Positions 57,689 to 64,000 of a stretch of DNA of 64,000 nucleotides are shown here, piece by piece; positions within the stretch are counted from its first letter, which is position 1, and each line of letters opens with the position of its first letter. Made by a program: the position numbers and the translations under genes. Below the pieces are notes generated by a model, which saw nothing but the letters and a program-made list of their open reading frames with translations, was not told where the DNA came from and did not search any database. The DNA comes from Candidatus Limivivens intestinipullorum (GTDB taxonomy: Bacteria; Bacillota; Clostridia; Lachnospirales; Lachnospiraceae). Location of the stretch: positions 1 to 64,000 of the forward strand of contig DVIQ01000022.1 in NCBI GenBank assembly GCA_018711185.1, read 5' to 3'.

Positions 57689-59009
57689 GGAAGGGCTTCG
57701 GGGCACAGGAAAGGTCTTTTCTTTTACCTTCGCGCAGCTTGCGAAAAACAAAGGAAACCTGGTTACGGCCATTATCCTGCTGGTGCTTTCCATTATCAGC
57801 GTCCCGGCGGGGGTTCTGCTGTCCGGAGGAGGCGTATCCAGAGGAGAAACGTCGAAGATTTCCACGGTATACTACCGGGATGAGACCGGATACGGCGTTG
57901 ACCCTGCCGAGACGGCGGGAAACGATGCTTACTATACGGGGACCGCGTTTCAGGAAGCGGATTTTTCACCGGAAGAATTTGCCGATAAGGGAGAGCCCGC
58001 TTCGGTTTACGTGCTGTTTTCCGTGGACGCTCTCAATGGGGGAAATGCCATAACCGTATACCGGCTGCCGGATGAGCTGTCGCTGGATTCGGAGATCTCT
58101 TATCTTCAGGACGCCATGGAGGAGGCCCTGGACGCGGCCAGGCTGAACGCGCTCCAGGTGACAGAAGAGCAGCGGGATATGCTGCTGAAGGGAACTTCCA
58201 TACAGGTGGTCGATCAGGAGGAATACGAAGCGGGAGAGCAGGCTTCCTGGGAAGCCAGATACGGGATTCAGCTTGTGTACGCGGTTCTGGTGCTGATTGT
58301 CAGTACCTTTGCCGTGACCTTTATCGTCCGGGCGGTGGTTGAGGAGAAAGCCTCCAAGCTTGTGGAGATGCTCCTGGTCAGCGTAAGTCCCCTTGCACTG
58401 ATTCTCGGAAAAATCCTGGCGGCCATGGCGTACATTTTCGGTCTGGTGATTCTGCTGGCAGCGGGGATGGGCTTATCTTATGCGGTGAGCGGCCGGTTTC
58501 TGGATGTCTCCGCCTTTACGGATTCCCTGGCGGCGTCTGGAATCAGTCTGGAGCTTTTGCATATCAGCCCGGCCGTTCTGGTGATCGTACTGATTTCCAT
58601 GCTGCTTGGATACATGACCTTTTCTATTGTGGCCGGACTGTCCGGCGCCGGGTGCTCAAGCACCGAGGACATCGGAGGCGCGTCCACGGCGGCTACGCTG
58701 CTGATTCTTGCCGGCTACATGGTTTCTATCATGATCGGGAGTCTGGGCGGTTCCGATCAGGTACTGCTGTTTTCCTGCCTGTGTCCGATTTTGTCTATCT
58801 TCTGCGCGCCGGTTCAGTATATGCTGGGGGGCATCGGCCTTCCGGTACTGCTTTTGTCCTGGGTAATTCAGGCGGCTGTGGTGGCGGCGCTGGCTGTTCT
58901 GTGTGCCAGAGTGTACAGCGCCCTGTTGATATACCGGGGAAGCCGGCTGACGTTCGGCAAAATCCTCGCCATGGCGAAAACGACCGATTCCGGCAAGGAG
59001 GGCAGATAA
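57675..59009 (+). CDS. ABC-2 type permease (NatB-like), first copy
   Basis: A 444-residue membrane protein. An N-terminal hydrophobic helix is followed by a large extracellular domain (about 50-200) and then five or six membrane segments (FAVTFIVRAVVEEKASKLVEMLLVSVSP sits at their start). This is the NatB/ABC-2_membrane_3 pattern. The frame is open from 57648, but ATG 57675 follows GGAGGTGAGG and gives a normal cytoplasmic start. It overlaps the ATPase gene by 14 bp and is followed after 1 bp by a related permease. Confidence 0.9.
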   Translation: MRQNKEGLRGTGKVFSFTFAQLAKNKGNLVTAIILLVLSIISVPAGVLLSGGGVSRGETSKISTVYYRDETGYGVDPAETAGNDAYYTGTAFQEADFSPEEFADKGEPASVYVLFSVDALNGGNAITVYRLPDELSLDSEISYLQDAMEEALDAARLNALQVTEEQRDMLLKGTSIQVVDQEEYEAGEQASWEARYGIQLVYAVLVLIVSTFAVTFIVRAVVEEKASKLVEMLLVSVSPLALILGKILAAMAYIFGLVILLAAGMGLSYAVSGRFLDVSAFTDSLAASGISLELLHISPAVLVIVLISMLLGYMTFSIVAGLSGAGCSSTEDIGGASTAATLLILAGYMVSIMIGSLGGSDQVLLFSCLCPILSIFCAPVQYMLGGIGLPVLLLSWVIQAAVVAALAVLCARVYSALLIYRGSRLTFGKILAMAKTTDSGKEGR

Positions 59010-59010
59010 G

Positions 59011-60390
59011 ATGAAAAGACAGAGCGGATTTTCAAAGATTTTCGCGTTTACTTTTGCGCGGCAGACCCGGTCAAAGGGGTATATCGCGGGGACCATTGCG
59101 GCGGCCCTTATTTGCTTTCTGGCTCCGCTGCTGATTATGGCCGCGGTGGAATTTTTTGGCGGCACGTCATCCCAGGAGGATACCGGCGTCACAGAAATTT
59201 CAAATGTGAAAACGATTCTGACGGTGGATGAGACGGAAGGGGAGACGGCGGATTTCTCCACGCTGTCCCAGAGCATGCCGGAACTGGCAGGTATTTCTTT
59301 TATAAGCTGTGAGGACTATACCTCTGCCGCGGCTTTGGCGGCACAGGAGCCGAATTCTCTGATTGCCGTGATCTCAGAGGGGGAGAACGGCTACAACCTG
59401 GACATTGTCCTTCCGACGGGAACAGCGCTTACCCAGGACGAGGCGTCGGCGGCCGGAGGGTATCTGAACACCGGCTTCCGGCAGATTCAGCTTCAGAAAT
59501 CCGGGGTTTCCCAGGAGGCGGCGGCAGCCCTTCTCACGCCGGTGAGCAGGCAGTCTATGACCGCGGGCGAGGAGAACCTAAACGATACCGAATCCATGCT
59601 GGAGACGGTTCGCGAGATTCTGGCGTATCTGCTGCCGGTGGTAAATATTATGGTGCTGTATTTCCTGATCCTGCTTTACGGCCAGAGCGTGGCCGGGAAT
59701 GTGATTATGGAAAAAACCTCCAAGCTGATGGATACTTTCCTGGTGGCCGTAAAACCCACAGCCATGGTTTTCGGAAAGGTGACAGCGGTGGCGCTGGCAA
59801 GTATTCTGCAGTTTGCCATTGTGATCTGCGCCCTCATCGGCGGCTTTGCCGCGGGCGGCATCGCGGTGCGCGCCATAAACCCGGATTCGCAGATGGGGAT
59901 TCTGATGTTTTTTGATTCTCTTTCTATGTTTGACGGGATGTTTACGATTCCGGGGGCGGTTCTCGCGCTGCTGCTGGTATTCGGCGGCTTTTTCCTGTAC
60001 TGTTCGCTGGCGGCCATTGGCGGTTCGGTGGCCGGAAAACCGGAGGATTTGTCCTCCACAAATATGATTTTCGCGCTGGTTCTGGTGGTAAGTTTCCTGG
60101 CGGCCCTTTATGCCGGCGGCTTGGGACTTGGCGGCGGCCCGGGGAATGGGCAGACCTACGCGGTCTGGCTGGATTACGTTCCCTTCACCGCGGTTCTGGT
60201 GACGCCAAGCCGTGTCCTTTTGGGCGAGGTATCTTTCGGCATGGGGCTGGTCTCTCTGGTTCTTGTGCTGGCCGTCTCCGGCATCTGCCTGGCGCTGGCC
60301 GGAAAGATTTACCGGATGATGGCTCTGTACCGGGGAAACCCGCCGACTCCCGCGAAGCTTTTCCAGATGCTGAAATCATCGAAAGACTGA
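59011..60390 (+). CDS. ABC-2 type permease (NatB-like), second copy
   Basis: A 459-residue permease with the same layout as the preceding protein: one N-terminal helix (TIAAALICFLAPLLIMAAVEFF), a large extracellular loop, and a C-terminal membrane block opening with VAGNVIMEKTSKLMDTFLVAVKP. The two permeases are related and probably form a heterodimer with two copies of the ATPase. It begins 1 bp after its neighbour and ends 13 bp before the LacI gene, so all four genes are probably transcribed together. Confidence 0.9.
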   Translation: MKRQSGFSKIFAFTFARQTRSKGYIAGTIAAALICFLAPLLIMAAVEFFGGTSSQEDTGVTEISNVKTILTVDETEGETADFSTLSQSMPELAGISFISCEDYTSAAALAAQEPNSLIAVISEGENGYNLDIVLPTGTALTQDEASAAGGYLNTGFRQIQLQKSGVSQEAAAALLTPVSRQSMTAGEENLNDTESMLETVREILAYLLPVVNIMVLYFLILLYGQSVAGNVIMEKTSKLMDTFLVAVKPTAMVFGKVTAVALASILQFAIVICALIGGFAAGGIAVRAINPDSQMGILMFFDSLSMFDGMFTIPGAVLALLLVFGGFFLYCSLAAIGGSVAGKPEDLSSTNMIFALVLVVSFLAALYAGGLGLGGGPGNGQTYAVWLDYVPFTAVLVTPSRVLLGEVSFGMGLVSLVLVLAVSGICLALAGKIYRMMALYRGNPPTPAKLFQMLKSSKD

Positions 60391-60403
60391 GAGAAGATGG
60401 GGA

Positions 60404-61408
60404 ATGAATATTTATGATATTGCGAAGCTGGCCGGCGTGTCCATCGCCACGGTTTCCCGGGTGGTAAACAACAGTCCGAATGTAAGCGAGCGGACGAAGC
60501 AGCGGGTGCTGGCCGTTATGGAGGAGCACCATTACACCCCCAACGTATTTGCCAGGGGGCTGGGGCTGGATTCCATGAAGACTATCGGGATTGTCTGCCC
60601 GGATGTCCGGGACGCCTATGTGGCCGGCCTGGTTGCAAGCCTGGAAGGAAGGCTGCGGGAATACGGATACGACTGTATCCTTTACTGCAGCGGATATAAA
60701 AAAGAAAAAAAGGAACAGGCGGTGGAGCTGATCCTGCAGAAGCGGATCGACGCCCTGGTGCTGGCCGGCTCCACCTATGCCGGCGGCGGTCTCCAGAAAA
60801 AGGAGACGGATTATATCCGCCAGGCGGCGGCCCAGGTGCCGGTGTTCGTCATGAACGGACGGATCGACGGGGAAAATATTTACTGCGTATACAGCAGCGA
60901 TTATCAGGCCACCTACGAGACGGCGTCAGCCATGATCGAATCCGGCAGAAGCAAAATTTTGTTTCTGACAGATTCCCATTCCTACAGCGCCAATAAAAAG
61001 CTTGAGGGATACGAGGCCGCTCTGCGGGATCACGGGCTGCCGGTCCTTGGAAGCCGGAAGCTGTACACGAAAAATCAGGTTCACTATGTCCGGGATATTC
61101 TTCTGGCCAGAAAGGATCTGGATTTTGACAGCGTGCTTGCCACGGACGATGGACTGGCGGTGGGCGCCGTGAAATACGCCCACGCCAGACGGCTGCAGAT
61201 TCCAAAGGATCTGTGCATTGTAGGATACAACAATTCCGAACTGGCGGTCTGCTGCGAGCCGGAACTGTCCAGCATCGACAATTTCGCCCAGGAGCTCTGC
61301 GGTATGGTGATCGATGAGATGATGGGGCTCCTTCGGGAGGAGACAACGCCGCCAGCGCACAAAGAGGTAGCCTGTCATTTGGTAAAGAGGTGTTCCACGG
61401 ATTTTTAA
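60404..61408 (+). CDS. LacI-family transcriptional regulator
   Basis: A 334-residue LacI regulator. The DNA-binding part is classic (MNIYDIAKLAGVSIATVSRVVNNSPNVSERTKQRV, residues 1-35), followed by the periplasmic-binding-protein-like effector domain with TIGIVCPDVRDAYVA, and FDSVLATDDGLAVGAVKYAHARRLQIPKDLCIVGYNN. It lies 13 bp after the NatB-like permease, but a sugar effector is more likely than a link with that transporter. It is one candidate for the protein that binds the TGTAAG-N2-CTTACA sites before uxaA and uxaC; nothing in the sequence proves this. Confidence 0.95.
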   Translation: MNIYDIAKLAGVSIATVSRVVNNSPNVSERTKQRVLAVMEEHHYTPNVFARGLGLDSMKTIGIVCPDVRDAYVAGLVASLEGRLREYGYDCILYCSGYKKEKKEQAVELILQKRIDALVLAGSTYAGGGLQKKETDYIRQAAAQVPVFVMNGRIDGENIYCVYSSDYQATYETASAMIESGRSKILFLTDSHSYSANKKLEGYEAALRDHGLPVLGSRKLYTKNQVHYVRDILLARKDLDFDSVLATDDGLAVGAVKYAHARRLQIPKDLCIVGYNNSELAVCCEPELSSIDNFAQELCGMVIDEMMGLLREETTPPAHKEVACHLVKRCSTDF

Positions 61409-61410
61409 CC

Positions 61411-61486
61411 GTACTATTCACAGTAGCCACAAACACCTGCTGTCTGCGGCGTAAGAAGATGATTCAGGTGTGAGCTGAATAGCAAC
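61411..61486 (+). mobile_element. Remnant of MITE variant B
   Basis: GTACTATTCACAG, ACAAACACCTGCTGTCTGC, TAAGAAGATGATTCAGGTGTG and GAATAGCAAC follow the order of the 47547-47689 element, but the 3' third is deleted and the end repeats have changed. Confidence 0.75.
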
Positions 61487-61529
61487 TATCCCATTGACCG
61501 GCTGCGGCGTGGAACGGAAAGGAGAGGGA

Positions 61530-63533
61530 ATGAGAAAAAGATTATCGGGAAACGGCATGGGAAGGCTGCTTGGCGCCGCCCTGCTGATGAGTCTTGCATG
61601 GACCGCCGGCGCAGGCGGGGTACAGGCAGAGGGGCTTTCGACTGCCTATTCGGAGGTTGAGCCGAATAATTCGTTTGACGCTGCCACAAAACTGACACTG
61701 GGAACAACCTGCGCGGGTGACGTTTCCTATGAGAACGATGTGGATTACTATTCGTTTGTTCTGGATAAACCGGCGGAGGTAAATATCCGGGTAGTTACCC
61801 ATGACAATTACGCAGGCAGCGATTCCGTGCGGCTTTATATGGAAGACGCGAAGGGAAATAAACGGCTCATAGCGTCGGAGGGCGCCATTGGCTTTACCGG
61901 ATTCAGTAGTATGACGCTGCCAGGGGGAACGTATTACCTGTATCTGGACTGCTACGGAGGGGAGCTTGGAGAGTACGGCGTTGAGGTGAGTATCCTGAAC
62001 TCTTCGAACATAGAGGAAGAGTGGAACGATACGCCGGAACAGGCAAATGCCAAAAAGGTGGGCGAGGAATACAGCGGGGACATCATCGGATATGAATTGG
62101 ATGATACAGACTGGTTTTCCTTTGAGATTAAGGAGAAGAGCTATATCTGGCAGGAAATAACCGGCTTTTCCTCTTTTCTGGACAACGAGGGCCTCTGCGC
62201 TACGCTGTATGACGAAAATCTGAAGGAGCTTTCCGTGCTCCGGGAGGAGGACGCTGCGTTCGGATACGCGACGGGCGAACAGATTGTTGTGGAGCCGGGA
62301 AAATACTATATCCGTGTCACAGCCCAGCCGGATTATACGCAAAGTTACAGTATTGCTCTCTACGCGAACACCTATGTTGAACCTGAAAAACCAGGTGACG
62401 GAGACAATACCGGAAACGGAACGGGAACCGGAAACAGCGGAAATACCGGAAGCGGGACGGGAACCGGAAGCAACGGAAATACCGGAAGCGGGACGGACGC
62501 CGGTACAACGGTGAAGCTGAACAAGACAAGCGCGAAGCTGGCAGTGGGAGGCAGCGTACAGTTAAAGCTGGCCGGGACCTCCGGGAAAGCTGCCTGGAAG
62601 AGCAGCAAAGCTTCTGTAGCGGCGGTGTCTTCGTCAGGGAAGGTGACCGGAAAGAAGGCGGGCAAGGCCACGATTACCGCCACCTGTGACGGAAAGAAGT
62701 ATACCTGCACGGTTACCGTTGTTCCGAAGAAGCAGAAGATCACCTACGCGAAGAGCCAGAAGGCCGGTCAGGTGATCCTGAAGTGGACGAAAAATTCCGC
62801 CGCGAGAGGATATCAGATTCGCTATTCCACGGACAAGAGCTTTAAAAAGAATGTAAAAACCGTGACTATCTCAAAGAACAGCACTTACCGGAAAACGATT
62901 ACCGGGCTTTCGAAGGGAAAAACTTATTATTTCCAGGCGCGCTCCTACAGCGTTTCCGGAGAAACCCGTTTTTACGGCTCTTACAGCGCTACGATGAAGG
63001 CAAAGGTTAAGGGGACCGATACGGCAAAGGGCAAGCTGAACAAGACAAGCGCGCAGATTTCGGTGGGCGGAAGCGTCAGTTTGAAACTCACCGGCGTTTC
63101 CGGAACCGTAACCTGGAAGAGCAGCAAGTCTTCCGTGGCTTCGGTTTCGAAGGGAAAGGTCCGGGGAAAGAAGGTAGGAAAGGCGACGATTACCGCGGTC
63201 TGCGGCGGAAAGAAGTACACCTGCACGGTTACTGTTGTTCCAAAGAAGCAGAAGATCACCTACGCGAAGAGCCAGAAGACCGGCCAGGCGACGCTGAAAT
63301 GGCAGAAGAATACTTCCGCCAGGGGCTATCAGATCCGCTATTCCACGGACAAAACCTTTAAGAAAAGCGTCAAGACGGCTGCCATTGGCAAAAACAGCAC
63401 GGTGAAAAAAACGCTGACCGGGCTTTCAAAGGGAAAAACCTATTATTTCCAGGTGCGTTCCTACGGAGTTTACGGAGGAAAGAAGCTGTACGGGGATTAC
63501 AGCAGCACGGTAAAAATAAAGATTCGCGGATAA
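61530..63533 (+). CDS. Secreted modular protein: PPC-like domains plus duplicated Ig/FN3 modules
   Basis: A 667-residue secreted protein. ATG 61530 follows AAAGGAGAGGG and gives a good signal peptide (cut near VQAEG). Two PPC-like beta-sandwich domains (about 30-160 and 165-280, with EPNNSFDAATKL and EEWNDTPEQANA) are followed by a Gly/Thr/Asn-rich linker of about 35 residues. Then come two copies of a 160-residue module: an Ig-like (Big_2) half with LNKTSAKLAVGGSVQLKL and KVTGKKAGKATITA, and an FN3-like half with RGYQIRYSTDKSFKK. No LPXTG motif is visible. The FN3-like half resembles that of the LRR proteins at 33518-37209. It may bind the cell wall or host matter, which is only inferred. 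Confidence 0.88.
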   Translation: MRKRLSGNGMGRLLGAALLMSLAWTAGAGGVQAEGLSTAYSEVEPNNSFDAATKLTLGTTCAGDVSYENDVDYYSFVLDKPAEVNIRVVTHDNYAGSDSVRLYMEDAKGNKRLIASEGAIGFTGFSSMTLPGGTYYLYLDCYGGELGEYGVEVSILNSSNIEEEWNDTPEQANAKKVGEEYSGDIIGYELDDTDWFSFEIKEKSYIWQEITGFSSFLDNEGLCATLYDENLKELSVLREEDAAFGYATGEQIVVEPGKYYIRVTAQPDYTQSYSIALYANTYVEPEKPGDGDNTGNGTGTGNSGNTGSGTGTGSNGNTGSGTDAGTTVKLNKTSAKLAVGGSVQLKLAGTSGKAAWKSSKASVAAVSSSGKVTGKKAGKATITATCDGKKYTCTVTVVPKKQKITYAKSQKAGQVILKWTKNSAARGYQIRYSTDKSFKKNVKTVTISKNSTYRKTITGLSKGKTYYFQARSYSVSGETRFYGSYSATMKAKVKGTDTAKGKLNKTSAQISVGGSVSLKLTGVSGTVTWKSSKSSVASVSKGKVRGKKVGKATITAVCGGKKYTCTVTVVPKKQKITYAKSQKTGQATLKWQKNTSARGYQIRYSTDKTFKKSVKTAAIGKNSTVKKTLTGLSKGKTYYFQVRSYGVYGGKKLYGDYSSTVKIKIRG

Positions 63534-63543
63534 TAGGAATCAT

Positions 63544-63580
63544 TCAGTTAGGTCTGCGCTTTACCGCGCAGGCCGTAAAA
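63544..63580 (+). terminator. Hairpin after the modular protein gene
   Basis: GGTCTGCGC and GCGCAGGCC pair around TTTACC, followed by GTAAAAAATT. The same arms occur inside the GTAAC-type MITE, so this may be an element remnant serving as a terminator. Confidence 0.5.
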
Positions 63581-63596
63581 AATTCGAAGATTATTC

Positions 63597-63625
63597 TTGA
63601 CAATACAGGTCGATTGTTATAGACT
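63597..63625 (+). promoter_or_regulatory. Promoter of the BlaI-type regulator
   Basis: A perfect TTGACA (63597-63602); the -10 is TAGACT (17-bp spacer) or TATAGA (15-bp spacer). It is overlapped by inverted repeats. Confidence 0.6.
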
Positions 63626-63652
63626 CAATATAGGTCTATAGCAGTCGACCTG
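63606..63652. promoter_or_regulatory. Nested inverted repeats, candidate BlaI-type operator
   Basis: Inner pair TATAGAC (63618-63624) and GTCTATA (63634-63640); outer pair CAGGTCGA (63606-63613) and TCGACCTG (63645-63652). They cover the -10 region and transcription start of the next gene. Confidence 0.6.
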
Positions 63653-63738
63653 CATTTGATTTTCGAAATGCAGCGCAGTGTCTGCGGGGATCTTTGGTCT
63701 TGCGGCAGCAGGCGAAGCGCGCGGAAAGGAGGATGCGC

Positions 63739-64000
63739 ATGGAAGAACAGAGACTATGCGACAGTGAATATCGGTTTATGCAGATTGTGTGGGAGCACGC
63801 CCCGGTGGGTTCCGGGGAGCTGGTGCGTCTTTGCCGGGAAGAGCTGGGGTGGAAGAAATCCACCACGTATACGGTGATTAAAAAGCTGTCGGAAAAAGGA
63901 TACATCGCGAATGAGAACGCGCAGGTTTCCGTACAGATTCCCAGGGAGGAGGTGCAGGCCAGAGAATCCAACTATTTTGTGGAGCGGACATTTGCCGGTT
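63739..64000 (+). CDS. BlaI/MecI/CopY-family repressor (3' end outside window)
   Basis: The first 87 residues of a BlaI/MecI/CopY repressor. SEYRFMQIVWEHAPVGSGELVRLCREELGWKKSTTYTVIKKLSEKGYI is the winged helix-turn-helix of this family, with the recognition helix at KSTTYTVIKKL. ATG 63739 is 6 bases after AAAGGAGG; ATG 63733 would be too close. The nested inverted repeats over its promoter suggest that it represses itself. A BlaR-type peptidase sensor would be expected downstream, outside the window. Confidence 0.9.
   Translation, partial: MEEQRLCDSEYRFMQIVWEHAPVGSGELVRLCREELGWKKSTTYTVIKKLSEKGYIANENAQVSVQIPREEVQARESNYFVERTFAG

Noticed and set aside
1-64000. tRNA and rRNA genes
   Set aside because: Apart from tmRNA I saw no tRNA clover-leaf or rRNA-like sequence; a covariance-model search would be decisive.

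Overview
The window looks like the chromosome of a Gram-positive, gut-type Clostridia bacterium, most likely Lachnospiraceae. This rests on YesM/YesN-type two-component proteins next to LplB/LplC-type sugar permeases, strong AGGAGG ribosome binding sites, moderately GC-rich coding DNA, a tmRNA whose 3' CCA is not encoded, and secreted Ig/FN3/leucine-rich-repeat proteins. This is inference from content; no marker such as rRNA is present.

Layout. 1-1022 is the end of a DNA adenine methyltransferase. 1101-28644 is a large glycan-utilisation locus: a YesN-type regulator at one end and its likely YesM-type kinase 20 kb away at the other, two permeases and a solute-binding protein, a second orphan solute-binding protein, and eight carbohydrate-active enzymes (DUF4038/GH140-like, GH2, CE15-like esterase, GH95, an unclassified 910-residue glycosidase-like protein, GH29, GH42, GH31). 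None of the eight enzymes shows a signal peptide, so the locus appears to import oligosaccharides and cut them in the cytoplasm. 28700-33411 holds a LysR regulator divergent from a heterodimeric ABC exporter. 33518-37209 encodes two secreted LRR/FN3 proteins, and 37562-39324 a marR-MATE efflux operon. 39722-48121 is a lower-GC accessory stretch around tmRNA: AAA-ATPase/nuclease-like protein, a two-component gene fossil, two Uma2 paralogues, a Phd/PIN toxin-antitoxin pair, a P-loop protein, an Ntn-hydrolase-like gene and an interrupted Vat-like acetyltransferase. 48582-56614 is a hexuronate pathway (uxaB, uxaA, uxaC, kdgK, eda, iclR). 56720-61408 is a NatAB-like ABC system with a LacI regulator. 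61530 to the end holds a modular secreted protein and the start of a BlaI/MecI-type regulator.

The uronate pathway and the glycan locus fit together. The CE15-like esterase and the 910-residue enzyme are candidates for releasing uronic acids, which UxaC, UxaB, UxaA, KdgK and Eda would convert to pyruvate and glyceraldehyde-3-phosphate. The divergent uxaBA and uxaC promoters each carry a TGTAAG-N2-CTTACA palindrome at the same position relative to the -10 box.

The most striking non-gene signal is a family of about 135-bp non-autonomous elements. Their termini start GTAAC/GTTAC and four copies retain exact 8-bp target duplications, which suggests an IS66-like transposase acting in trans. One copy rewrote the C-terminus of the GH95 protein, another lies between the divergent uxa promoters, and a related 143-bp variant split the vat-like gene. 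A separate 185-bp repeat with a terminator-like end occurs twice in full and twice as deletion derivatives. A third curiosity is a 220-residue in-frame chimera of a shortened response regulator and the ATPase end of a histidine kinase.
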